Positions 26,247 to 34,197 of a DNA stretch of 64,000 bases are shown here, one piece after another. Under the pieces are notes generated by a model that searched no databases, was not told the origin of the DNA, and was given only the letters and a program-made list of their open reading frames with translations. Positions within the stretch are counted from its first letter, which is position 1. Each line of letters begins with the position of its first letter. A program made the position numbers and the translations under genes. This DNA comes from Geodermatophilus arenarius (GTDB lineage: Bacteria > Actinomycetota > Actinomycetes > Mycobacteriales > Geodermatophilaceae), in the NCBI RefSeq assembly GCF_042654585.1, contig NZ_JBHSGR010000015.1, positions 1 through 64,000 on the forward strand, written 5' to 3'.

Positions 26247-26507
26247 GGACGCAGCTCCTCTCAGTGGCCACGCCGAGCGGTGCGGCCACCGGTCAATCTA
26301 CCGCCGGGCGCCTCAGGGGTGTCGTCACCCCCGGGCAGGCCGGCGTTGCAGTGGACACGCCGGAGGCGGTCCGCCGCCGGCGCGCGCGGCTGCCTGCTCA
26401 ACCGCATTTACAACGTAGACAACCCGGTGGCCGTCCGCCAACCAGCCCGGGCGAGCGCGTGGTGGCGCTCACCCGGGCCGGTGACGCAACGGTGCTGGAG
26501 AGTGGCG
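26247..26507. other. Intergenic region with an AT-richer patch
   Basis: 261 bases upstream of the STAS gene and downstream of the next gene. A short patch near 26400-26428 (CGCATTTACAACGTAGACAA) has three CAAC motifs and much lower GC than its surroundings; it could hold a promoter or operator for the STAS gene. No gene seen. Confidence 0.35.
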
Positions 26508-27023
26508 TCAGGTGTTCTCGACGACGTGGACCGCCGCCTCCTCGGGCCCCTCGCCGCCGACCACCGGATCGAGCGCGGCCTCGACGTCGTCGGCGGTGCG
26601 GTTGGTCCCGGAGTCGCTGTCCGGGGTGGTGTCGTAGTCCTGCTCGAGCTGCCCGATGCCACGGCCCGGGTCCTCGGCGGGGCGCACGCCGGGGTCGTCG
26701 TCGGGGATCTCCTCCTCCAGGCGGGCGGTCAGCGACTCGCCCTCCTGCTGCTCGCGCGCCGTCGTCCCGAAACCGACCGGCTCGTCCTCCCGGTCGCCCG
26801 GCTCGGGGGCGAACTGCGGGTCCTCGGAGAGCTGCACGGTGGGGAAGTCGTCCTGCGAGACGTCCGGCACGCCGTTGTCCTCGGGGAAGACGTCGCGGGC
26901 GGTCTGCCCCTGGGAGCCCGGCGCGCCGCCCTCGCGCACACCGGTCAGACCCCGCTCGTCGTCGGGGAACTCGGCGTCGTTCTGCGCGGAGTGGACCGCC
27001 CCGCGGTCGTCCGGCTCGGTCAT
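26508..27023 (-). CDS. Acidic disordered protein, DUF5709-like
   Basis: 171-aa strongly acidic protein, rich in Asp, Glu, Gly and Pro, with no membrane or catalytic motif. The centre EQQEGESLTARLEEEIPDDD and RGIGQLEQDYD resemble the DUF5709 family, where an ESLDxRLAEE-type block is the conserved core; I offer this as a likely assignment only. ATG start after GAGAGAGGAACCCTCC. Likely soluble and heat-stable, like other hydrophilic stress proteins (inference). Divergent from the DUF1360 gene; GGGTAG boxes occur on both strands between them. Confidence 0.6.
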   Translation of the reverse strand: MTEPDDRGAVHSAQNDAEFPDDERGLTGVREGGAPGSQGQTARDVFPEDNGVPDVSQDDFPTVQLSEDPQFAPEPGDREDEPVGFGTTAREQQEGESLTARLEEEIPDDDPGVRPAEDPGRGIGQLEQDYDTTPDSDSGTNRTADDVEAALDPVVGGEGPEEAAVHVVENT

Positions 27024-27178
27024 GGAGGGTTCCTCTCTCTCGGGCCGCCGGACGGTGCTCCCGGCGGCGGACTGCCCTGCCGCCTACCCGCCTCCCCGGA
27101 AGCCATGCGGGCGGGCGCGGACCGTGACGGGAGGCGCACCGTGGCATGGCGCACCGGCCGCACGGGTAGCGGGGCGGC

Positions 27179-27793
27179 ATGGCGATCGCAGACGAGGTGC
27201 AGCGGATCGGAGCGCCGATCCGCCGCTGGGCGCGGACCCAGGGGCGCGAGTACACGCAGGGCGAGCCCCGCCCGCTCGCCGGCGACCTCGGGGCGATGGG
27301 GGTGTACCTGGGGCTGGTCTCGGCCGGCGCGGCGGCGGTGCGGGCGTCCGGGAGGGAACTGCCCGACCGGATCCCGCCGGGGGACGCCGTGCTCCTCGCG
27401 GTGGCGACCTTCCGGCTGGCCCGCCGGATCGCCAAGGACCCCGTCACCGCCCCGCTGCGCGCACCCTTCACGGCGTTCCAGGGACCGTCCGGGCACGCGG
27501 AGGTGGCGGAGGAGGTCCGTGAGCACGGTGGGGTCAAGCACGCCGTCGGCGAGCTGCTGACCTGCCCGTTCTGCCTGGCCCAGTGGGTGGCCACGGGGCT
27601 GGTGTTCGGCTACGCGGCAGCGCCGCGGGCGACCCGGCTGGCCGCGTTCACCATGACGCTGGTGGCGGGCAGCGACGTCCTGCAGTTCGTCTACGACGCC
27701 ATCCAGAACGGCGCGCTCGAGCCGTCGCCACGGGAGGCGGCGGGCGTGGATGCTGACACCGACGCCGACCCCACGGGCCGGCACGCCGAGTAG
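27179..27793 (+). CDS. DUF1360 membrane protein
   Basis: 204-aa protein with hydrophobic segments at about 38-56, 68-80, 125-145 and 150-170. The motif LLTCPFCLAQWVATGLV is the DUF1360 signature, and RLARRIAKDPVTAPLRAPFT precedes it as in Bacillus YjcA/YngL-type proteins. Function unknown. The C-terminus is Asp/Ala-rich and hydrophilic. ATG start only nine bases after a GGGTAG box, so the mRNA may be nearly leaderless. The nearest gene downstream is ku, 130 bases away. Confidence 0.8.
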   Translation: MAIADEVQRIGAPIRRWARTQGREYTQGEPRPLAGDLGAMGVYLGLVSAGAAAVRASGRELPDRIPPGDAVLLAVATFRLARRIAKDPVTAPLRAPFTAFQGPSGHAEVAEEVREHGGVKHAVGELLTCPFCLAQWVATGLVFGYAAAPRATRLAAFTMTLVAGSDVLQFVYDAIQNGALEPSPREAAGVDADTDADPTGRHAE

Positions 27794-27924
27794 AGCCGAG
27801 GAGGACGCCCGCTTCCCCCGGGCGGAGGAGATCACCAGCGATCGCGCTGCTGGGGGCGCCGGCCCGCACCTATCCTGCGGGCCGCGCCGCCCCGCGGTCG
27901 CGGAGCCCGGGGAAGGGGAGTGAC

Positions 27925-28911
27925 ATGCGCTCGATCTGGCGCGGCGCGGTCTCGTTCGGCCTGGTCAGCATCGGGGTGAAGCTCTACACCGCGACCGAGG
28001 ACAGGGACGTCCGCTTCCACCAGGTGCACGCCGTCGACGGCGGGCGGGTCAAGTACAAGCGGATCTGCTCGATCGACGGCGAGGAGGTCGAGTACGGCGA
28101 CATCGCCAAGGGCTACGAGCTGCCCGACGGCCAGCTGGTGGTCCTGACCGACGACGACCTCGCCGAGCTGCCGCTGGCCACCCGGCGGGAGATCGAGGTC
28201 CTGCAGTTCGTCGAGCAGGCGGAGATCGACCCGATCCAGTTCGAGAAGACCTACTACCTCGAGCCCGACGGCCCGGCCACCCGCCCCTACGTGCTGCTGC
28301 GCGACGCGCTGGAGAACACCGGCCGGGTCGCGATCACCAAGATCGCGCTGCGGCAGCGGGAGTCGCTGGCCGCCATGCGGGTCCGCGACGGCGTCCTGGT
28401 GCTGCACACCATGCGCTGGCCCGACGAGATCCGCCGTCCCGACTTCGGCTTCCTCGACGAGGACGTCCCGGTGCGGCCGCAGGAGCTGCAGATGGCCGAG
28501 GCGCTGATCACCTCGATGACCGGCGACTTCGACCCCGCCGAGTTCACCGACGACTACCGCGAGGCGATGACCGCCCTGCTCGAGGCCAAGCAGACCGGCG
28601 GCGACGTGCAGCCGGTGCCCGAGACCGCCGACCCCGGCGCGGCCGTCGTCGACCTGATGAGCGCGCTGCGGCGCAGCGTCGAACGCGCCCGCGGCGGCGC
28701 CGCCGACGACGCGGCGCCCGCGGAGGCGGCACCGGCGCGCGAGCCCGCCAGGAAGGCCGCGGCGAAGAAGGTGGCGGCGAAGAAGGTGTCGGCGAGGAAG
28801 GCGCCGGCGGAGGAGGCGGCCGAGGAGGCGCCGGCCCGCACGACCCGCGCGCGCAAGGTCACGGCCGCCAAGAAGGAGCCGGCCAAGCGCACGTCCCGCC
28901 GCAGCGCCTGA
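27925..28911 (+). CDS. ku: Ku protein of bacterial non-homologous end joining
   Basis: 328-aa Ku homodimer subunit that binds DNA double-strand ends and recruits the ligase/polymerase. Starts MRSIWRGAVSFGLVSIGVKL, the classic bacterial Ku N-terminus; core continues through VKYKRICSIDGEEV and MRWPDEIRRPDFGFLDE. From about residue 265 there is a basic Ala/Lys-rich extension with KKVAAKKVSARKAP-type repeats, like the histone-H1-like tails of Streptomyces and mycobacterial Ku, which help DNA binding. ATG with GGGGAAGGGGAGTG upstream. Ten bases before the ligase gene, in an operon. Confidence 0.96.
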   Translation: MRSIWRGAVSFGLVSIGVKLYTATEDRDVRFHQVHAVDGGRVKYKRICSIDGEEVEYGDIAKGYELPDGQLVVLTDDDLAELPLATRREIEVLQFVEQAEIDPIQFEKTYYLEPDGPATRPYVLLRDALENTGRVAITKIALRQRESLAAMRVRDGVLVLHTMRWPDEIRRPDFGFLDEDVPVRPQELQMAEALITSMTGDFDPAEFTDDYREAMTALLEAKQTGGDVQPVPETADPGAAVVDLMSALRRSVERARGGAADDAAPAEAAPAREPARKAAAKKVAAKKVSARKAPAEEAAEEAPARTTRARKVTAAKKEPAKRTSRRSA

Positions 28912-28920
28912 GCCGCGCGG

Positions 28921-29904
28921 ATGGTCCGTCCCGCCCTGCCCGAGCCGCCGGTGCCGGCGCCGATGCTCGCCGTCGCCGGCGAGCTGCCGGCCGACGACGC
29001 CGCGTGGGGCTACGAGTTCAAGTGGGACGGCGTCCGGGCGCTCGCGGCGGTCCGCGACGGCCGGGTGGACCTGTGGGCGCGCAGCGGCACCCAGCTGGCC
29101 GACCGTTATCCCGAACTCGGCCGACTGCCGGACACCCTCGCCGGTGTCGACGCCGTCCTGGACGGCGAGGTGGTGGCCCTCGACCGGCTGGGCCGCCCGG
29201 ACTTCGGGCTGCTGCAGAACCGCATGCACCGCACCGGCGGCCCGGAGGTCGCCCGGCTCGCGGCCGCGGCACCGGTCACCTACCTGGTCTTCGACCTGCT
29301 GGCCGAGCGCGGCCGCAGCCTGCTCGGGCTGCCCTACGCGCGGCGGCGGGAGCGCCTGGACGCGCTCGCCCCGCAGGGGCACCGCTGGGCGGCGACCCCG
29401 TGGTTCCGCGGCGGCGGCGCCGACGTGCACGCGGCCAGCCGGGACAACGGGCTGGAGGGCGTGGTCGCCAAGCGGCTGGACTCGCCGTACCGGCCGGGCG
29501 CGCGCTCGCCGGAGTGGCGCAAGGTCAAGCACGTCCGCACGCAGAGCGTCGTCGTCGGCGGGTGGCGGCCGGGCAGGGGGCGGCGGGCCGGGGGAGTGGG
29601 GTCGCTGCTGGTCGGCGTCCACGACGACGACGGCCGGCTGGTCTACGCCGGGCACGTCGGCACCGGGTTCACCGACGCGGTGCTGCGCGAGCTCGGCGGG
29701 CTGCTCACCCCGCGCCGCACCCCGCCCTTCGCCGGCGCCGTCCCGCGCGACGTGGCCCGCGACGCGCGGTGGGCGGAGCCCGAGCTGGTCGGCGAGGTGG
29801 CCTTCGCCGCGTGGACCGCGGACGGCCGGATGCGCCACCCTGCGTGGCGGGGGCTGCGCGAGGACCTCGACGTCGACGACGTCGTCGTGGAGTGGTCCCC
29901 CTGA
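28921..29904 (+). CDS. ATP-dependent DNA ligase (LigD ligase-domain type)
   Basis: 327-aa stand-alone ligase. Nucleotidyl-transfer motif I is FKWDG with the adenylated Lys at residue 34; further motifs LDGEVVALD (III), YLVFDLLAERG (IIIa), LEGVVAKRLDSPY (IV) and EWRKVKHVRTQSVVVGG (V), followed by an OB-fold to the end. This is the size of the ligase module of LigD without polymerase or phosphoesterase modules. ATG at 28921, 10 bases after ku; the polymerase gene starts 11 bases after its stop. Its product should seal ends in Ku-dependent repair. Confidence 0.93.
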   Translation: MVRPALPEPPVPAPMLAVAGELPADDAAWGYEFKWDGVRALAAVRDGRVDLWARSGTQLADRYPELGRLPDTLAGVDAVLDGEVVALDRLGRPDFGLLQNRMHRTGGPEVARLAAAAPVTYLVFDLLAERGRSLLGLPYARRRERLDALAPQGHRWAATPWFRGGGADVHAASRDNGLEGVVAKRLDSPYRPGARSPEWRKVKHVRTQSVVVGGWRPGRGRRAGGVGSLLVGVHDDDGRLVYAGHVGTGFTDAVLRELGGLLTPRRTPPFAGAVPRDVARDARWAEPELVGEVAFAAWTADGRMRHPAWRGLREDLDVDDVVVEWSP

Positions 29905-29914
29905 GGGGAGCCTG

Positions 29915-30835
29915 ATGGACCGCCAGCGGGTGCGGGTGGAGGGCCGGCAGCTGTCGGTGTCCAACCTCGACAAGGTGCTCTTCCCCGAGGTCTCGTTCAC
30001 CAAGGCCGCGGTGATCGACTACTACGTGCGGATCGCGCCGGTGCTGCTGCCGCACCTGTCCGGCCGGCCGGTCACGTTCACCCGCTGGCCCGACGGCGTC
30101 GAGGGGCAGGCGTTCTACGAGAAGAACAGCGCCCGGCACGCGCCGGACTGGGTGCGGAAGGTGACCGTGCCGAGCCCCGGCAGCTCGCGGGACCGCGAGG
30201 TGCTGGAGATGGTGGTCCTGGAGACCGTCGCCGACCTCGCCTGGGCGGCGAACCTGGCCGCGCTGGAGCTGCACGTGCCGCAGTGGCAGGTGGGCAGCAA
30301 GCTGCAGCCGACGCTGCCGGACCTGCTCGTCCTGGACCTCGACCCCGGCCCGGACGCCGGGATCCGCGAGTGCTGCGACGTCGCCGAGCGGCTGCGGGTG
30401 CGGCTGGTCGACGACGGGCTGGACCCGGTGGTCAAGACGTCGGGGTCGAAGGGGGTGCAGGTCTACGCGCCGATCCGGGTGACCGACCGCGAGCACCCGT
30501 CCCGCTACGCCAAGGCGCTGGCCCAGGAGCTGTCGGCCGAGACGCCCGACCGCGTCGTCTGGCGGATGGAGAAGGTGCTGCGGCCGGGCAAGGTGCTCGT
30601 CGACTGGAGCCAGAACAACCCCGCCAAGACGACGGTCGCCCCGTACTCGATGCGCGCCCGCCCCGACGCCCCGGTGTCCACGCCGATCGGGTGGGACGAG
30701 GTGGACGCCGTCCGCGACGGCGCCGACCCCGCCGAGCTGCGCTTCCGCACCGAGGAGGTGCTCGCCCGGGTGGAGGAGTACGGCGACCTGTTCGACGTCG
30801 CCGCCCGCACCCGCGCCCGCCTGCCCGCCGTCTGA
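29915..30835 (+). CDS. LigD-type primase/polymerase (NHEJ polymerase)
   Basis: 306-aa AEP-superfamily polymerase corresponding to the Pol domain of LigD. Blocks: LSVSNLDKVLFPEVSFTKAA, HLSGRPVTFTRWPDGVEG, FYEKNSARHAPDW, DLLVLDLDPGPDA (catalytic Asp pair), VKTSGSKGVQVYAPI (the SGSKGxH-like motif) and LRPGKVLVDWSQN. Adds nucleotides or ribonucleotides at gapped ends during end joining. ATG at 29915. In mycobacteria polymerase, phosphoesterase and ligase are one polypeptide; here polymerase and ligase are separate adjacent genes and no phosphoesterase is present in the window. Confidence 0.93.
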   Translation: MDRQRVRVEGRQLSVSNLDKVLFPEVSFTKAAVIDYYVRIAPVLLPHLSGRPVTFTRWPDGVEGQAFYEKNSARHAPDWVRKVTVPSPGSSRDREVLEMVVLETVADLAWAANLAALELHVPQWQVGSKLQPTLPDLLVLDLDPGPDAGIRECCDVAERLRVRLVDDGLDPVVKTSGSKGVQVYAPIRVTDREHPSRYAKALAQELSAETPDRVVWRMEKVLRPGKVLVDWSQNNPAKTTVAPYSMRARPDAPVSTPIGWDEVDAVRDGADPAELRFRTEEVLARVEEYGDLFDVAARTRARLPAV

Positions 30836-30872
30836 CCCCCGCCGGGCGGCGGAGGCGGGCGTCCCTGCCACC

Positions 30873-31766
30873 ATGCCGACCGTGTCCGCTGCCCCGATCG
30901 CGCACGACCCCGCCACCGCCGACGTCGGGCGGCTGGTCGTCCGCTGCCCGGACCGGCCGGGGATCGTCGCGGTGCTGTCCCGGCTGCTGGCCGACGTCGG
31001 CGCGAACATCACCGAGTCGCAGCAGCACTCCTCGGACCCGACCGGCGGGGTGTTCACCCTGCGGCTGGAGTTCGTGCTGCCCGGGCTGGCCACCCGCCGC
31101 CGGCAGCTGGAGGGCGCGCTGGAGCTGCTCGCCGCGCAGTGGCAGCTGACCTGGCGGCTGTCCGAGGCCGCGCGCCGGCCGCGGCTGGCGGTGTTCGTGT
31201 CGAGGACCGACCACGTGCTGCAGGAGCTGCTCTACCGGGTCCGCGCCGGGGACCTGCGCGCCGACATCACCGCCGTCGTCTCCAACCACCCCGACCTCGA
31301 GCCGGTGGCCGCGGCGGCCGGGGTGCCCTTCCACCACGTGCCGGTCACGCCGGCGACCAAGGCCGAGGCCGAGGCGCGGGCGCTGGAGCTGGTCGGCGAC
31401 GTCGACCTGGTGGTGCTCGCCCGCTACATGCAGATCGTCTCGGCGGACTTCTGCAGCCGCTTCCCCGAGCGGCTGATCAACATCCACCACAGCTTCCTGC
31501 CGGCCTTCGTCGGGGCGAACCCGTACCAGGCGGCGCACGACCGCGGCGTGAAGCTGATCGGCGCGACGGCGCACTACGTCACCCCGGAGCTCGACGCCGG
31601 CCCGATCATCGAGCAGGAGGTGGCCCGGGTCGACCACCGCGCCACCGTCGAGGACATGCGCCGCATCGGCCGGTACGTGGAGCGCCAGGTGCTCGCCCAG
31701 GCGGTGACCTGGCACGTGGAGGAGCGCGTCGTCGTCCTGGGCGACCGCACCATCGTCTTCGCCTGA
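30873..31766 (+). CDS. purU: Formyltetrahydrofolate deformylase
   Basis: 297-aa PurU, hydrolysing 10-formyl-THF to formate and THF. N-terminal ACT domain (VRCPDRPGIVAVLSRLLADV) followed by a formyl-transferase fold with the catalytic LINIHHSFLPAF (Asn-His) and ATAHYVTPELDAGPIIEQ with the conserved Asp. Length and blocks match PurU rather than PurN. ATG at 30873, 37 bases after the NHEJ polymerase. Formate generated could link to C1 metabolism; nothing in the neighbours indicates a special role. Confidence 0.94.
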   Translation: MPTVSAAPIAHDPATADVGRLVVRCPDRPGIVAVLSRLLADVGANITESQQHSSDPTGGVFTLRLEFVLPGLATRRRQLEGALELLAAQWQLTWRLSEAARRPRLAVFVSRTDHVLQELLYRVRAGDLRADITAVVSNHPDLEPVAAAAGVPFHHVPVTPATKAEAEARALELVGDVDLVVLARYMQIVSADFCSRFPERLINIHHSFLPAFVGANPYQAAHDRGVKLIGATAHYVTPELDAGPIIEQEVARVDHRATVEDMRRIGRYVERQVLAQAVTWHVEERVVVLGDRTIVFA

Positions 31767-31830
31767 GGCGTGTGTTCCTCCCCACCCGGGTACCGGTGGA
31801 CCGGCGGGGAGCCCCACCCGACACGTGCCC

Positions 31831-31854
31831 TTGATTTGACTGACTAAAGAAAAG
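31831..31854. promoter_or_regulatory. AT-rich operator/promoter upstream of the fur-katA operon
   Basis: A sharply AT-rich patch in very GC-rich DNA, containing TTGACTGACTAAAGAAAAG (31836-31854), 19 bases before the regulator start. Its layout resembles the AT-rich FurA autoregulatory site upstream of furA-katG in mycobacteria (recalled, not aligned). Probable binding site of the product of the next gene. Confidence 0.55.
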
Positions 31855-31872
31855 CGGGTTGGGTGGGACCCG

Positions 31873-32373
31873 ATGGAGACGACGTGGGCGCCGCGGCTGC
31901 GCGACGCCGGGCTGCGGGTCACCCGGCCCCGGCTCGCGGTCCTCGACGCCCTCGCCGCCCATCCGCACGCCGATGCGGACACGCTGGTCACGGTGGCCCG
32001 CCGGGCGCACCCCACGCTCTCGCCGCAGGCGGTGTACGGCGTCCTCAAGGCGCTGGTCGCCGTCGGGCTGGCCCGCCGGGTCGAGCCCGCGGGCGCGCCG
32101 GCGCTGTACGAGGTCCGCGTGGGGGACAACCACCACCACCTGGTCTGCCGCTCGTGCGGTGCGGTCGCCGACGTCGACTGCACCGTGGGCGCGGCACCGT
32201 GCCTGGTCCCGTCGGACACGGCCGGCTTCGTCGTCGACGAGGCCGAGGTCGTGTTCTGGGGCCTGTGCCCCGACTGCCGGGGCGCCGGCCACCCGGCCGG
32301 CGTCCCCGGCCCGTCCGTCCGCGTCCGTTCCACGGCCGGACAGCACCACACCCGAGGAGAGGCAGGAGCATGA
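31873..32373 (+). CDS. furA: Fur family regulator (FurA/CatR-like)
   Basis: 166-aa Fur-family repressor. N-terminal winged helix (LRDAGLRVTRPRLAVLDALA, LSPQAVYGVLKALVAVGLAR) and dimerisation domain with metal ligands in DNHHHLVCRSCGAVADVDC and a second CxxC, LCPDC, so both structural zinc pairs are present. A 30-residue extension follows. ATG at 31873; stop overlaps the catalase ATG (ATGA). In Streptomyces and mycobacteria such FurA/CatR proteins sense peroxide and repress the adjacent catalase gene, so the same is expected here. Confidence 0.9.
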   Translation: METTWAPRLRDAGLRVTRPRLAVLDALAAHPHADADTLVTVARRAHPTLSPQAVYGVLKALVAVGLARRVEPAGAPALYEVRVGDNHHHLVCRSCGAVADVDCTVGAAPCLVPSDTAGFVVDEAEVVFWGLCPDCRGAGHPAGVPGPSVRVRSTAGQHHTRGEAGA

Positions 32374-34034
32374 CCGACGTCGCATCGCAGGGCCCGGCCC
32401 CGAGCGAGGCGGACCGCCCGGTCCTGACCAACCGTCAGGGCCACCCGGTCTACGACAACCAGAACCAGCGGACGGTGGGCGCGCGCGGCCCGGCGACGCT
32501 GGAGAACTACCAGTTCCTCGAGAAGATCAGCCACTTCGACCGGGAGCGGATCCCCGAGCGCGTCGTGCACGCGCGCGGCATCACCGCGTTCGGCTACTTC
32601 GAGGCCGACGGCACCGTCGGCGACGAGCCGATCAGCCGGTACACGCGCGCCAAGCTGTTCCAGGAGAAGGGCAAGCGCACCGACGTCGCGCTGCGGTTCT
32701 CCACCGTGGCCGGTGGCCGCGACTCCTCAGAGTCCGCGCGTGACCCGCGCGGGTTCGCCGTGAAGTTCTACACCGAGGAGGGCAACTGGGACCTCGTCGG
32801 CAACAACCTCGGCGTCTTCTTCATCCGCGACGCCATCAAGTTCCCCGACTTCATCCACTCCCAGAAGCCGGACCCGGTCACCTTCGAGGCGAGCGTCGCC
32901 GAGCGGGCGTTCGACTTCTTCAGCCAGACCCCCGAGGCCATGCACATGATCTCGCTGGTCTTCAGCCCCCGGGGCACGCCGGCCAGCTACCGGCACATGC
33001 AGGGCTTCGGCGTGAACACCTACAAGTGGGTCAACGCCCAGGGTGAGACCGTCCTGGTCAAGTACCACTGGTACCCGAAGCAGGGCGTGAAGTCCTGGAC
33101 CGCCGCGGACGCCTCGGCCGCGCAGGCCAAGAGCCTGGGCACGCACACCAAGGACCTGCACGACGCCATCGCCGCCGGCGACCACCCGTCGTGGGACCTC
33201 TACGTCCAGATCATGAGCGACGACGAGCACCCGGAGCTGGACTTCGACCCGCTCGACGACACCAAGGTCTGGCCCGAGGAGCTGTTCCCGGTCCGCAAGG
33301 TCGGGACGATGACGCTCAACCGGATGCCGGTGGACAACTTCACCGAGAACGAGCAGATCGCGTTCGGCACCGGTGTGCTGGTCGACGGCCTGGACTTCTC
33401 CGACGACAAGATGCTCGTCGGCCGGACGTTCTCCTACTCCGACACCCAGCGCTACCGGGTCGGCCCGAACTACCTGCAGCTGCCGGTGAACGCGCCGAAG
33501 GCCCGGGTGGCCACCAACCAGCGCGACGGCCAGATGGCCTACGGCGTGGACCGGGCCGAGGGCACCAACCCGCACGTGAACTACGAGCCGTCGATCCTCG
33601 GCGGCCTGCGGGAGGCGCAGTACCCGACGCACGACGAGCAGGGCCCGGTCATCACCGGCCGGCTCACCCGCAAGCGGATCCCGCGCACGAACGACTACGC
33701 GCAGGCCGGCGAGCGCTACCAGCTCTCGGAGCAGTGGGAGAAGGACGACCTGGTGAAGAACCTGGTCGACGCCCTCTCGCAGTGCCGCCGCGAGATCCAG
33801 GAGCGGATGGTCTGGCACTTCTTCATGTGCGACGACGAGTGGGGCCAGCGGGTCGGCGACGGCCTGGGCATCACCGCCGACGACGTCCGCGGCCTGGAGC
33901 CGCTGCAGACGCAGACCCTCACCGAGGAGGAGCTGCAGCGCGCCGCCAACCTCGGCAAGAACGGTCCGCGCGACGTCACCGGCCACCAGATGACGCACTG
34001 CGTGCCCAACGAGCACGTCACCGTCGAGGCCTGA
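32370..34034 (+). CDS. katA: Monofunctional heme catalase
   Basis: 554-aa catalase destroying hydrogen peroxide. Catalytic His67 in RVVHARG, distal Asn145/146 in VGNNLGVFFIRDAIKFPDF, proximal heme Tyr362 in FSYSDTQRYRVGPNY. N-terminal LTNRQGHPVYDNQNQRTVGA is classic for small-subunit clade catalases; the length is at the longer end, with a C-terminal helical stretch (LTEEELQRAANLGKNGPRDV). ATG overlaps the stop of the Fur regulator and is preceded by GGCAGGAG. Translational coupling ensures joint expression on de-repression. Followed by a terminator hairpin. Confidence 0.97.
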   Translation: MTDVASQGPAPSEADRPVLTNRQGHPVYDNQNQRTVGARGPATLENYQFLEKISHFDRERIPERVVHARGITAFGYFEADGTVGDEPISRYTRAKLFQEKGKRTDVALRFSTVAGGRDSSESARDPRGFAVKFYTEEGNWDLVGNNLGVFFIRDAIKFPDFIHSQKPDPVTFEASVAERAFDFFSQTPEAMHMISLVFSPRGTPASYRHMQGFGVNTYKWVNAQGETVLVKYHWYPKQGVKSWTAADASAAQAKSLGTHTKDLHDAIAAGDHPSWDLYVQIMSDDEHPELDFDPLDDTKVWPEELFPVRKVGTMTLNRMPVDNFTENEQIAFGTGVLVDGLDFSDDKMLVGRTFSYSDTQRYRVGPNYLQLPVNAPKARVATNQRDGQMAYGVDRAEGTNPHVNYEPSILGGLREAQYPTHDEQGPVITGRLTRKRIPRTNDYAQAGERYQLSEQWEKDDLVKNLVDALSQCRREIQERMVWHFFMCDDEWGQRVGDGLGITADDVRGLEPLQTQTLTEEELQRAANLGKNGPRDVTGHQMTHCVPNEHVTVEA

Positions 34035-34054
34035 TCACCGCAGGGCACACCGCA

Positions 34055-34089
34055 GCGGGCCGCGTCCGGGATCCCCGGGCGCGGCCCGC
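34055..34089. terminator. Terminator after katA
   Basis: Stem GCGGGCCGCG (34055-34064) with 34080-34089, plus an inner CCGGG/CCCGG pairing, 20 bases past the katA stop. Confidence 0.65.
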
Positions 34090-34197
34090 TGTCGTTCCAG
34101 GCGGGCCGGCTTCCGCTGGGCGGGAGCCGATTGGGCCGCGGCGCGGGGCACTCCTACCGTCGGTCGACCCCCGACGCCGTCGCCGTGGAGGACACCG

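Noticed and set aside
31788..31793. GGGTAC before the fur-katA operon as a SigF -10 box
   Set aside because: No GTTT-type -35 element at 14-16 bases; the sequence is part of a GGTACC palindrome and probably chance.
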